A DNA stretch of 64,000 nt from Mytilisepta virgata. Taxonomy: Eukaryota; Mollusca; Bivalvia; Mytilida; Mytilidae. Shown here in pieces: positions 34,200 to 46,460 of this stretch. Position numbers and translations under genes: made by a program. Where the stretch lies: the NCBI GenBank assembly GCA_028015205.1, contig JAPWFG010000023.1:124001-188000 (forward strand). The letters run 5' to 3'. Within the stretch, counting starts at the first letter, position 1; each line of letters opens with the position of its first letter. Under the pieces are notes generated by a model. It made no database searches. It was not told where the DNA came from and worked only from the letters and a program-made list of their open reading frames with translations.

Positions 34200-35530
34200 G
34201 ACAATTTTATACTGACTGCTGCGGAGAGAGGCAAGTCATTTTCCATGACAGGGGTCAGAAAACCATAGCAGATGTAAAACATTATCGAGGAGAGGGTAAG
34301 TCATTTTTCCAAGACCGGGAGGTCAGAATACCATAGCAGATATAACATTTTTGCAAGGAGAGTGGAGGTCATTTTTCCATGAAAGGGGGGTCTGAATACC
34401 ATAGCAGTTGTAAAACGTTATGAAGGGGAGGGGAGGACATTTTTCCGTGACCGGGAGGTCAGAATACCATAGCAGATATACCAATTTTGCAAGGAGAGTG
34501 GAGATCATTTTTCCATGACAGGGGGTCTGAATACCATAGCAGGTGTAAAACGTTATAAAGGGGAGGGGAGGTCATTTTTCCATGAGAATAACGTCAGAAT
34601 ACCATAGCTGATATAACATTTTTGCAAGGAGAGTGGAAGTCATTTTTCCTTGACAGGGGGGTCTGAATACCATAGCAGGTGTTAAACGTTATGAAGGGGA
34701 GGGGAGGTCATTTTTCCATGGCAGGGGTGTCAGAATACCATAGCAGATGTAAACGTTATCAAAGAGAGGGTAAGTCATTTTACCGTGACAGGGGGTTCAG
34801 GATACCATAACAGGTGTAAAACGTTATCAGGGGGAAAGGGGGGGTGTCATTTTTCCATGACAGGGAGGTCAGAATACCATAGCAGATATAAAACATTTTC
34901 AAGGAGAGTGGAAGTCATTTTTCCATGACAGGGGGTCTGAATACCATAGCAGGTGTTAAACGTTATAAAGGGGAGGGGGAGGTCATTTTTCCATGACAGG
35001 GGGTCAGAATACCATAGCAGATATAACATTTTTGCAAGGAGGAGGAAGTCATTTTTCTTGACAGAGGGGTCTGAATACCATAGCAGGTGTAAAACGTTAT
35101 GAAGGGGAGGGGAGGTCATTTTTCCATGACAGGGGGTCAGAATACCATATCAGATATAATTTTTTTGCAAGGAGAGGGGTAATTTTTCCATGACAGGGGT
35201 GTCAGAATACCATAGCAGATGTTAAACGTTATCAAAGAGAGGGTAAGTCATTTTACCGTGACAAGGGGTTCAGAATACCATAGCAGGTGTAAAACGTTAT
35301 CAGGGGGAAGGGGGGTGTCATTTTTCCATGACAGGGAGGTCAGAATACCATAGCAAATATAAAACATTTTCAAGGAGAGGGGGAGGTCATTATTTTTCCA
35401 TGGCAAGGAGGTAAGAATACTATAGCAGATATAAGACATTTGCAAGGAGAGGGAAGGCATTTTTCCATGACAGAGGGGTCAGAATACCGTAGCAGAGGTA
35501 AAATGTTATCAAAGAGATGGTAGATCATTT
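34200..35530. repeat. 63-67 bp minisatellite array, about 20 copies
   Basis: Unit built of GGTCATTTTTCCATGACAGG, AGAATACCATAGCAG and AAAACGTTAT or CATTTTTGCAAGGAGAG. Two unit types alternate in part of the array. It keeps several frames open on the minus strand, but these are repeat artefacts. Confidence 0.9.
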
Positions 35531-36458
35531 TAATAAGGGTTTGGATTTTAATTTGGGTAAGTTTCCAACTAATTGCGAAGGGTGCGGGGATCACTGTCGA
35601 TCCCGACTGTATAACTTTCTAGTTTTAACCAAGATTTCATATATACATGATAAAGTTACGGAGGAAAGTACATATTACTACAGTTTTACCCTTACCACTG
35701 CGGCATCGGATAAGGTCGAGGTCATATGAAATGTTTAACATATAATGGAGTATGAGAAGGAGGTCAAGGCCATATAATATCTGCTGAACAGGTATACTTC
35801 TTACAATGAATCTATCACAGATCAAATATTGTTAATTGTATAGTCATGTGTATAGTTCATGACAAACCGACCCGCTATTGAAAACTTACGGCAGCAACCA
35901 TCTTTTTTCGTTGCAATTTTGGTCCTGGATTTTCATTTTCATATAAACCAAAAATTTCCTGATCGACACAGGTCCTGCATTTTTTTCACACCTAAAGTGA
36001 TCCTGTCTTTATTTTGCCCAAAATCCTGGTCCTGCATTTTTATTTCATTTTTATTTATCCCCCCCAATAAAAATCAAATGGTTGCTCCCTAAGCAGGACG
36101 TAGTGTGAAAATAAGGTCAAGACCACATGACATGACATCGATTAAGTTTTTATTTCAAAGATGATCCACAGCATTCTTTTCATTTAATGATGCAAATCCA
36201 TATTTCTCTTTTTTTTGGGGGGGGGGAGGCAGTTTTAGGTTTAAGTGCTTTAGATTTCATTCTGTCTTGTCCTGATTTTGTCTGATATCCTTATGTTTTT
36301 TTTGTTATGTTAGTGTACTTAGGACCTTGCTCTGTCTTTGGATTGTTCAATTTACTACTGTCTTATCACTTTGTATTTTTTCTCTGATATTTATACATGG
36401 TTGAACTACTCTAGAAATACATGAGAATAAAAAGACAGAAATAATAAGACATAATAAA
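35531..36458. other. Repeat-like sequence, no gene
   Basis: Holds AAGGTCGAGGTCAT, GAGGTCAAGGCCAT and AAGGTCAAGACCACATGA blocks similar to the core of the element at 44195, interrupted at about 35865-36105 by other sequence with TCCTGCATTTTT repeats. No exon recognised. Confidence 0.35.
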
Positions 36459-37196
36459 CTAGAAATACTGTGAGCAAAGCTCACTACTTGATACCCTGCC
36501 TTACATAAGATACATGAAAGGAAATGTCAATATTTTGGATAGGAAAACTCCAACAGCAGTGAGATGAGTTTCATCAAATTCCATTCAGTTGCTGATGGCA
36601 TACTGGAACCCCTATCACAATGAATGGCAAAGTCCATGTGTTGGTATGGTACACCCCAAATGTTGGTCAGATCAAAATCTAGAATAGGAGGTGCACTACA
36701 GCATCATGTAATAAAGATCCTCTGAAAGTTTCATCAAATTCTATTCAGTGGTTTAGGAGGAGTTGCAGATGGCATCATGGTACCCCTATCACAATGAATG
36801 TCAAAGTCCATGTTTTGGTATGGGTTACCCCAAATATTCATCAGATCAAAATCTAAAATAGGAGGTGCACTATGGCATCATGTAATAAAGATCCTCTGAA
36901 AGTTTCATCAAATTCCATAGAGTGGTTTAGGAGGAGTTGCAGATGGCATCATGGTACCCCCTATCACATTGAAAGTCAAAGTCCATGTTTTTCTATGGGA
37001 AACCCCAAAAATTGGTCCGATCAAATTCTAAAATAGGAGGTGCACAATGCCATCATGGGATGAAGATTCTGTGAAAAGTTTCATCAAATTCCATTCAGTA
37101 GTTTAGGAGGAGTTGTGGATACAAAGGTAGGAAAACGGACGAACGGAGACAACAAATACTATATACCCCGCTTTTTTCAAAAGTGGGGGTATAACT
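36459..37196 (+). mobile_element. Pearl-like element (ATACCCC family)
   Basis: Left end ACTGTGAGCAAAGCTCAC, then three ~180-bp tandem units (CAAAGTCCATG, CTAAAATAGGAGGTGCAC, TTCATCAAATTCCAT), then GGAAAACGGACGAACGGAG and the right end ATATACCCCGCTTTTTTC..GTGGGGGTATAA. Confidence 0.7.
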
Positions 37197-37517
37197 AGAT
37201 AGAACTATTACAGAATCATGATTATATGGTAAAAGGTACTGAAAATAAGGAATAATTATAAAGTCAAAACTGAAGGCAAAAAACTTAAAATGAATAAAAA
37301 AAAACCATGTTCAGATAGTATTTTTTTAATATCACATACATTATGCAAATTACATTTGACGTACGTGTGTATAAATATTTAAACAATATCAAAAAGACCA
37401 TTTAATAATTAATATAAATTGCTGACTAGTAAACATCAGAATCGATCATAATAATCATGTTTTGTATGATTGGGTTCAGATCTTGGGCAAAGCCACAGAT
37501 TTTTAACTGACAATAAA
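37197..37517. other. No feature seen
   Basis: AT-rich; no recognised structure. Confidence 0.4.
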
Positions 37518-37668
37518 TACAGTAAAACCTGTCTTGAGAGACCTCTCCCATGAAAGACCATCCTCTTTGGGGTGACTAGTCAGAATTTGCCATAACTGTA
37601 ACATTCTTTATTATAAACAATAATTTTCATGGCCAAAGGGGTGGTCTCTCAAGACAGGTTTCACTGTA
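37518..37668. mobile_element. TA-flanked MITE (147 bp)
   Basis: The element is 37520-37666 with 24-bp inverted ends (CAGTAAAACCTGTCTTGAGA against TCTCAAGACAGGTTTCACTG, one mismatch), next to TA on each side. This fits a Tc1/mariner or pogo type. Confidence 0.8.
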
Positions 37669-38885
37669 AAAATGTTTTTCTGGAAGAAAAGAGTTATCCA
37701 TTAGTAGTTTGGTTCATACTGAAGTTTAAATGAAAAACTTTTTGGTCTTATTTAATTCAATAAATCATGGAATATCATAGTTAACAAAAATTTGGCAACA
37801 GAAAAAAATCTGTTGGAGTCATAAATTTGATACAATACATGTACCATACTGGTGAAAGTATTAAACTTAATATGAATTTTATAAATATAAATGTAATTTA
37901 TGAGCATGAATTTAGAATAATTTGACTTTTCCTTTCTCCCACCTTGCCTCAAAAAGTAAACCATTTTTGCAGCAGTTGTAAAACTCCCCGTTCTTGTGTT
38001 TTACACTGATGTATGGCTTATGCATAACTTTGGAGGCATATTTTTTTCACACGAGAGCATGTTTTTTTTCTTCTGGCAAACAAGTGTACCTATTTTTTTT
38101 ATCAAAGCACTTCTATTTGATTTCAGTTTGCATTCAATCCTGCATTTTTAAAACAATAAATGAGTGAGTCTGATTCTTTTTTAATTTTTCCCCAATCCCC
38201 TCCCATCCAAAAAAATCTTGCTTCATTTTCTAATTTTTATAACAAACAGCTTTGTTCTAAAAGTTGAAATGGGTAAAAATGTCGGAAACTTCGTCATACC
38301 TTATGTCACATTCTCAATTGGTTACAAAATACTTTATACAAATCCAAAACACACTTATTTAAAAAAATTATAGAATGATACAAAAAATATACTCCAGAAA
38401 AAAAAATCAGAGATGAAAAATCAAGTCTCCACAGCATCGAAGTATCGGTATATCGCAAAAATTATTTAGGATTAAAGGAAAATAACATTTTTAATTAATA
38501 TTTGAAAGATATTTTTGAGATTTTGCTTAAAAAAGAGCTTCAAATTTAATAATGAGATTTTCTGCCAGAGAAAAACAAATAAAAACATATTTTTTTAAAG
38601 AAAACTGATAGATACAATCCCATGTATCAACTATGTTAATATCTACAAACAAATAACATTGTATTGTTTTGGAAAATTAAAACATTATTAATTGAAGCAA
38701 CGAGCATAAAAACCATTTGCAGATCTAGAGGAAGGATTTCCATACAACATAAAAATAAGGCATAAATTCATGATTTCATAAGAAAAATCCCTTGTTATAA
38801 TAAAATTTTGAATACTTTCTTCAAATTTGTTGAATTTACAAAATGAAACCTTAGTTTGAAATGATAACAAGAGATCTATCAAACA
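37669..38885. other. No feature seen
   Basis: AT-rich sequence with no recognised exon or repeat boundary. Confidence 0.45.
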
Positions 38886-39180
38886 TAATTAAAATTCTTG
38901 TTTGTTTGTTTGTTTAGTTGGGGTTTAACGCCGTTTCAGCACATTTTGGCCATTTCGCGGCGGCCAATTTTTATTGGTGGAGGAAGCTGGAGTACCCGGA
39001 GAGAACCACCGACCTTCGGTAGGAAAATTGGCAATCCTTGTCAATTAAGATAGGAGTCGAACACACCCTGCCACATGTGAGATTCGAACTCACAACCCCA
39101 GCATTAACAGGCTAGTGATCAGTAGTAGTCATGACGAACTACCTAGACCACTCGGCCACCGAGGCCCCTAATTAAAATTC
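38886..39180 (-). mobile_element. tRNA-headed SINE (family A), 12-bp target duplication
   Basis: The element is 38898-39168 between perfect copies of TAATTAAAATTC (38886-38897, 39169-39180). On the minus strand it has a tRNA-like head (GGCCTCGGTGGCCGAGTGG, B box GAGTTCGAATCTC), a conserved middle and a CAAACAAACAAACAA tail. Confidence 0.92.
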
Positions 39181-40369
39181 ATAAATTATAGTAGCCACTA
39201 ATTACTAAAATCTTAACAAATAGACAATAATATGAATATTTATGAATGCAATCGCTGTACATGTTGCAACAGAAAATTAACCAATATGAAGTTGATGGAT
39301 TATCATCCACCCCTTCCAAAATATATGGGGTGGGTGGGAGGATTTTTAAAAAATTTTTATTACATGGATCAAATTCTGTCGTCAATTCATGTTTTTTTCA
39401 AGGCCAATGTGCACAAAAATTCATAGCATGGGTGAACTTGTGGTTGATTTGTTTACATAAAAAGTCTTGTATAGATGTATATAAAATCAAATTTTAAAGC
39501 AAACAGACTTTAAAGAACTTTTTGAAAATCACATTCCGTCAAAATTAATATATATGGGTTGGGCGGGGATGATAACCTATCATTTAACTTTATTTGGCCT
39601 TACAAGCAAAATTGAAATGCAAGACTTAATTATTGAAATCGACCCCTGTTGCATTTTTACAAATTGATATAAATATCACATTAAATTTCTAAATTTGCAG
39701 AAATGACATACAAATCATTTTGATATTTTGTTTTCGCTCTGTGCAATGTTACACTCCTTTCATCTATCATATTTTCTAACGAACTAGAGGCTCAAAGAAG
39801 CTTGATTTGGTCACTTTGGCTAGACATGCACATTTCTAAATGATTAACAGTACTTCACTCAAAATTAAGAATTTATTTTCTTCATTTTATTCAAAATATT
39901 GATCAAGAGACTTAATTTATGTATTCATCTTTGGTATAGTCTCAAATGTTTGAACTGTCCAAACTGTTTCATTCTGTGACTTTTAGGTTCTTAATCTTAA
40001 GTTAAAGATAAATTTAACAAAGTCAATCATGTGTAAAATGTAGGGCAAGGTAAGATAATTATCCATAGGTCTTCCTTATTATGCAAAATGTGTCCAAGAG
40101 ACAAAAATATACTTCCTCAATGTTGGTAATTAGTAAGATCTGAATTTAATATCACATTTTAGCAGGACAGACACACAAATGATTGTATGAAGCAACCAAC
40201 TAAATGCAATATCAACTTCCTGAGTGGGAAGGGGTAAAGGAAATAGCAAAATCTATTAAAATGCATTATGAAAATCACACTTTTTAACATCATTATAACT
40301 ATAAAAAATGAAATAACAAAATTTGTATCCATTTTGATAACAAACTGTAGTCAAAAATACATTAATAAA
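39181..40369. other. No gene recognised
   Basis: AT-rich. Segments near 39290-39350 and 39545-39580 share a GATGAT.ACC..CC / ATATATGGG-like pattern, possibly an eroded repeat. Confidence 0.35.
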
Positions 40370-42288
40370 CAAGAGGCTCACCAGAGCCTGTATCGCTCAC
40401 CTGGAGTCTGTTTTCATTGGACAATTAATCAACTATTTGACCAAGTTTGTTGCAATTGGTTCAATTGTTCAGGGAAAATTTGTTGAAGATTTATTTTTCA
40501 TAAGGTTTAATGTTAAAATATGTTCCCTGGTGGTGGTAGTCCTGGCAGGAAGTTGACAAAATTGACCAGGAATAAGGGTGAACCTTAAATAAATGTAACA
40601 GAACCCGACCTCAAATTAAACAAACCAATAACTCCTAAATAGAATTTGGGATTCCCTTCAAAATTTCAGGGTAGGTAGATCTCAACATGGCAAACATTTT
40701 TCAATTTATATTTCACTTCTATCTCAAATAGTTTTAGAGATATTCAAAAATGTTAAAATTTTGAAAATTTGACAAAAAAAGGGCAATAACTCCTAAATGG
40801 GTTTCGGAATTTCCTTTAAAATTTTAGGGTATGTAGATCTCAACATGGCAAACATTTTTCAAATTTAGATTTCACTTCTATCTCAAATAGTTTTGGAGAT
40901 AAATGACAAAAAATGTTAAATTTTGAAAATTTGACGAAAAAAGGGCAATAACTCCTAAATGGGTTTTGGGATTTCCTTTAAAATTTCAGGGTATGTAGAT
41001 CTCAACATGGCAAACATTTTTCAAATTTACATTTCACTTCTATCTCAAATAGTTTTGGAGATAAATGACGAAAAATGTTAAATTATGAAAATTTGACGAA
41101 AAAAGGGCAATAACTCCTAAATGGGTTTTACGATTTCCTTCAAAATTTCAGGTTAGGTAGATCTTGTCATGCTGATCAATTTTACCCCATGTCAGATTTT
41201 TGATATCTGTAACAGTTTTTAAGTTATAAGCCAAAAACAACACATGCACCCCTATATTCTATTTTTAGCTATGACAGCCATGTTTTATGTCAGATCAAAA
41301 TAAATTGAGGATGGTTTGTAGAGGACATGTCATAGATCATTCCTATTAAGTTTCAAACCAATCGGCCCAGCAGTTTCAGAGAAGAAGATTTTTGAATAAA
41401 AAAATTTTGAAAATTTGACAAAAAAAGGGCAACAACTCCTAAATGGGTTTTGGGATTTCCTTTAAAATTTCAGGGTAGGTAGATCTCAACATGGCAAACA
41501 TTTTTCAAATTTACATTTCACTTCTATCTCAAATAGTTTTGGAGATAAATGACGAAAAATGTTAAAATTTTGAAAATTTGATGAAAAAAGGGCAATAACC
41601 CCTAAATGGGTTTTGGAATTTCCTTCAAAATTTCAGGGCAGGTAGATCTTGTCATGCTGATCAATTTTACCCCATGTCAGATTTTCGATATCTGTAATGG
41701 TTTTTGAGTTATTAGCAAAAAACAGCAATTTACCCCTATGTTCTATTTTTAGTAACAGCGGCCATGTTTTTCGACTCATCAAAAATCCCCACATCAGTTC
41801 TATGCAGGGTACCCCAAGGAACATTCATACCAAGTTTGGTTCTAATTAGTCAAGTAGTTTCAGAGGAGAAGATTTTTGAAATAATAACATAAAAAAAAGC
41901 CAAAAATGTCAAAAAAGGGCAATAACTCTAACATCAGTTGACAGATTTTCACGAAAATCAGCATACAGGTAGCTCTCATCATGGTGAACACTTTCAACCT
42001 GCCAGAATTTGCCATAACCTAATGATTTTTGAGATATTTGCGAAAAACTGTTGTCTGACCCCTATGTTCTATTTTTAGTAACAGCGGCCATGTTTTTCGA
42101 CGGATCAAAAATCCCCACATCAGTTCTATGCAGGATACCCCAAAGAACATTCGTACCAAGTATGGTTCCAATTGGTCAAGTAGTTTCAGAGGAGAAGAGT
42201 TTTGAAAAATTGTTAACGACGACGACGGACGACGACGGACGCCAAGTGATGGCAATAGCTCACATGGCCTTCGGCCAGGTGAGCTAAA
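40370..42288 (+). mobile_element. Pearl-like element (GCTCACC family), ~160-bp tandem core
   Basis: Left end CAAGAGGCTCACCAGAGCCT and TCGCTCACCTGG. The core has repeated GGGCAATAACTCCTAAATGG units (about 40783, 40942, 41103, 41425, 41587, 41916). A (GAC)n/GACGGA microsatellite lies at 42216-42242 and the right end is AGCTCACATGGCC..CCAGGTGAGCTAAAA. The left and right termini are inverted versions of CTCACCTGG. Confidence 0.8.
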
Positions 42289-42758
42289 AATTCAACAGAC
42301 AAAAAAACTAAAAGAATGGTCCCAAAATAGTCTGATGGTATGACTATTTTATTATCACATTTTTTGCTGTAATAACTGTCAGAATAAAAAAATAAAACAA
42401 GTTATTAATTTCTTAATTATATTTAAGCAAAAAACAAATCTTCAGTTTCATTAGAAATAAACAATAAACAAAACAACTTTGTAAAACCTAAATTTAGGCA
42501 ATAACAATTATTACTGTAGATTCTGTTCCTCGGAATTTATACTGTAATCGTTTTATTTGAGCAGTCAAAATGCATTGACAGTATATTTACAAGTGATATA
42601 TGGTCACTGAAAGTATATATAACATTTAGGCCACACCTACTTGACCTAATCTCAATTGGGCCTCTTGAGGGTAACAAACGTTATAAATAATATTGGAATT
42701 GGTAGTAATATCAGTGAATGTCACCAAAGATAGCAGTATAAAGACAATAACAGTACAA

Positions 42759-42862
42759 TGACTTGACATAAGAATTCGGCACGAATCAGGGAAAATGCTC
42801 TTGATACCCTTACATTTTCACCCGCTTCTAAACCTCATCTGTATCGATTTTATGTCAAGTCA
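42759..42862. repeat. 104-bp inverted-repeat unit
   Basis: TGACTTGACATAA at 42759-42771 faces its exact complement at 42850-42862. The loop of 78 bases begins GAATTCGGCACGA (42772-42784). Confidence 0.75.
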
Positions 42863-43287
42863 ATGAATATTAATATTGTCTATATATCCTCTATCCATTG
42901 TTTTAAAGTTCCAGTTTTTTTGTCAATTTACTTAGAAAAAAAAAATAATTTCAATTTCAGATTATAGTATATCTTTTTAAAAAATTAAACAGTATGTTTT
43001 ATCATATATATGTATTAGATTCATTGAAAACTTTAATAAAAAAAATTTCATGCGTAAAATTTAATTTGAGTTTAAATATTTGATTGGTCTGGTAGGTCAG
43101 TATATTCTGTATAATCCACTTTGGATATGTTTCACCAACGTATTATTCAGCAGTTTGTAATTCAAATATTCCCGAGCTAAAATATTTTTTCAAATAATTC
43201 TACCTGAATTTTTGTATAAGAAAATTCTTATATAGTAAACTACAATTATTGTTTGAAATTTTGAAACAGGTCATACTTGTTACTCCT
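42863..43287. other. No feature seen
   Basis: AT-rich intergenic sequence. Confidence 0.4.
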
Positions 43288-43660
43288 ATTCTTGACGTAT
43301 TTAATTGGTGGGATAAATATACATAATATTTTTAACCACTTCCCGGTGATTAAATTTCTGTATGGAAATTCCCGCAGTTTTTTTAAACATTTATTGGAAA
43401 GGTAAACTAGAGAAGTTCCGAAATGGCGTTCATGTAAACAAAATGCATAGCCATGGCATTTTCATGAGGTTTTTGTTGAAAATCATAGGAGAAACATATT
43501 CTCCTTCAATTTACTTGTGAGTTATAGAATTTCTCCATCCTAGATAGTTAAATTTTAGATTTTCACACGCTTGTTTAAGGTAACGTGTTGAAAATAAAAA
43601 ATTTAACTATCTCGGGTGGAGAAATTCCATAACGCACTCGTACCTGAAGGAGAATCTATA
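43288..43660 (+). repeat. Dispersed ~335-370-bp repeat, copy 2
   Basis: Matches 5346-5680 in reverse (TCCTATTCTTGAC, CACTTCCCGGTGATTAAAT, CTAGAGAAGTTCCG, ATCATAGGAGAAAC) and ends in an inverted pair around AGTTAAATTTTAGATTTTC and AAATTTAACTATCTCGGGTGG-type sequence. Confidence 0.7.
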
Positions 43661-44194
43661 TATAACCTCTTTTGGTCAGTGTAGGTTATATGGTACAATC
43701 TGTTTCGAAACTGAAAACAATCCTGAAATAATTTGTCACAGATCCGATATTCATTGTTTTCATATAACTAAATTTGTGGGTTCATAGCGGTCTCTTTTAA
43801 GAAATGACGCAATAATAAGAATTACTTATGCCATCAAATACAGATGTAACTGGCTCCACTAAGGATTGATATCAAGCAAAATATAACAAAATCTGTATTA
43901 AATATTATTAAACTGACTCACAAAAATTATGACTAATTCATTGTACTAAAAACTGTAATCATAAACAACTATACAAACAAACAATAGTTATAATTTACAA
44001 AAAGGTTAGACTAGAACACTTTTGTCTTACTGAAAAATTACTACACATAATAAGAAAAACTGACTCTAAAATTCAAACAAAATTTGTTCACATCAGCATA
44101 GGCCATAGATATTTATCCCTAACCACACCTTTATGAGGGTCGTACAGGGGAGATATGGACACGTACCAATGAGAAATAAAAATGTCATGATAAA
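43661..44194. other. No feature seen
   Basis: AT-rich intergenic sequence. Confidence 0.4.
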
Positions 44195-44228
44195 ACAAGA
44201 GTTGACACACAAAAATGTCTCGCCTGTC

Positions 44229-45185
44229 GTGTATTTCTAATGAAAGCAAATGCTGTCAGACATATTGCATACAGTATTCGAAAAACAGGCCAAAACACAA
44301 AAACTAAACTATAACCACTGAACCATGAAAATGAGGTCAAGGTCAGATGACACCTGCCAGCTGGACATGTACACCTTACAATCCTTCCATACACCAAATA
44401 TAGTAGACCTATTGCATATAGTATTCGAAAAAACAGGCCAGAACACAAAAACTAAACTATAGCCACTGAACCATGAAAATGAGGTCAAGGTCAGATGACA
44501 CCTGACGGTTGGACATGTACACCTTTCAATGCTTCCATACACCAAATATAGTAGACCTATTGCATACAGTATTCGAAAAACAGGCCAAAACACAAAAACT
44601 AAACTATAACCACTGAACCATGAAAATGAGGTCAAGGTCAGATAACACCTGCCAGTTGGACATGTACACCTTACAATCCTTCCATACACCAAATATAGTA
44701 GACCTATTGCATATAGTATTCAAAAAACAGGCCAAAACACAAAACTAAACTATAGCCACTGAACCATGAAAATGAGGTCAAGGTCAGATGACACCTGACG
44801 GTTGGACATGTACACCTTTCAATCCTTCCATACACCAAATATAGTAGACCTATTGCATACAGTATTCGAAAAACAGGTCAAAACACAAAAACTAAACTAT
44901 AACCACTGAACCATGAAAATGAGGTCAAGGTCAGATGACACCTGCCAGTTGGACATGTACACCTTACAATCCTTCCATACACCAAATATAGTAGACCTAT
45001 TGCATACAGTATTCGAAAAACAGGCCAAAACACAAAAACTGAACTATAACCACTGAACCATGAAAATGAGGTCAAGGTCAGATGACACCTGCCAGTTGGA
45101 CATGTACACCTTACAATCCTTCCATACACCAAATATAGTAGACCTATTGCATACAGTATTCGAAAAAACAGGCCAAAACACAACA
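44229..45185. repeat. Array A: ~147-bp tandem repeat
   Basis: Units share CACTGAACCATGAAAATGAG, GTTGGACATGTACACC and CCAAATATAGTAGACCTATT. AGGTCAAGGTCA occurs at 44334, 44482, 44629, 44775, 44922 and 45069, that is spacings of 148, 147, 146, 147 and 147. Confidence 0.93.
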
Positions 45186-45394
45186 AGATCTTTGGTTTTA
45201 TGATCAACAAAATACTTTTTCTCAAATAGATTATATACATAATCATGTAAGTTTTGTATCAATTATCTTAGGTATGCCATTCGAAGAGAAAAAACTAGAT
45301 GGAACTTTATACACAAAGTTATACTTCTCCCCCCCCCCCTTCCTGTTTGTCTATCCCCTAATTAAAACATTAGTGATCAATCTGAAAATATGAG

Positions 45395-46270
45395 GTGGGC
45401 AAGTTCTTATATATATGGCGAGTCTAGATATTGCAGTTGCTGAAAAATGGACTGTAAAAGAAAAAAATTGACAGTCACTGAACCATGAAATTGAGGTCAA
45501 GGGCACATGAAAGGTGTCAGACTGGCATGTACCCATACAGATCTTGCTATAAGCCATGTATGATGAGTCTATTCATTGTAGTTGCTGTAAAATAGACTTT
45601 AAAGAAAAAAATTGACAAAGTCACTGAACCATGAAATTGAGGTCAAGGACACATGACAGGTGTCAGACTGGCATGTACCCATATAGATCTAGCTATAGAC
45701 CATATCTGATGAATCTAGTCATTGCACTTGCTGAAATATAAACTTTTGAGGAAAAAATTGACAAAGTCACTGAACCATGAAATTGAGGTCAAGGGCACAT
45801 GAAAGGTGTCAGACTGGCATGTACCCATACAGATCTTGCTATAAGCCATGTATGATGAGTCTATTCATTGTAGTTGCAGAAAAATGGACTTTAGAAGAAA
45901 AAATTGACAAAGTCACTGAGCTGTGAAATTGAGGTCAAGGACACATGACAGGTGTCAGACTCCCATGTACCCATATAGATCTTACTATATACCAAATATG
46001 ATGACTCTAAACATTACAGTTACTAAGAAAGGGACTTGAATGTAAAACTATGTCGCAGATTTTCGAAGTTCACTGAACCGTGCAATTGAGGTCAAGGACA
46101 AATGACAGGTGTCAGACTGGCATGTACCCATATAGATCTCACTGTAGACCAAATATAATAACTCTAGGTATTATAGTTTCTGAGAAAAGGATTTGAATGT
46201 AAAACTATGTCGCAATGTTTATGTGGGTATTGAACCATGAAAAAAAGGTCAAGGTCATCTAAAAATGTGC
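45395..46270. repeat. Array B: diverged ~145-bp tandem repeat
   Basis: Units share CTGAACCATGAAATTGAGG, GTGTCAGACTGGCATGTACC and ATATAGATCT. Related to array A, but the second half-site is mostly AGGACA or GGGCA. The final unit returns to AGGTCAAGGTCA (46246-46257). Confidence 0.85.
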
Positions 46271-46460
46271 TGCTGAAAAGGTCATCACTTCATGCACCTG
46301 TGGACCAAAGATGAACATTGTAAGTATTATACTTTAAAAGTTATTAAGGTTTTACAAAAAGTTAACGCCGTCGCCGTCGCCGTCGCCTTCGCCGTCGCCG
46401 CCGGATTGCTATACCTATGTCTCGCTTCCAGCGACTTTCGTCGCAGGCGAGACAAAAACA

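Larger units (their letters stand above)
44195..46460 (+). mobile_element. Pearl-like element (GTCTCGCC family) with ~147-bp tandem core
   Basis: Inverted TGTCTCGCCTG (44216-44226) and CAGGCGAGACA (46444-46454) near the ends. Core array A (44229-45185) has about 6.5 close copies. A diverged array B (about 45395-46270) has five or six copies of a related ~145-bp unit. A GCCGTC microsatellite (46366-46403) precedes the right end. Each A unit has AGGTCAAGGTCA. Confidence 0.82.

Noticed and set aside
34323..35594. Minus-strand frames rich in CYGIQT and LLWYSD
   Set aside because: Artefacts of the 63-67-bp minisatellite.
39080..39168. Possible tRNA-Leu/Ser gene on the minus strand
   Set aside because: Head of a SINE with a 12-bp target duplication around the whole 271-bp unit.
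42051..42287. Open frames on both strands near 42019-42287
   Set aside because: Part of a pearl-like element's right portion including its GAC microsatellite; no family similarity.
44185..45262. Minus-strand frames of 87-127 codons with repeated WFSGYSLVFVFWPVF
   Set aside because: Translation of the ~147-bp tandem core of a mobile element; the frame breaks between units.
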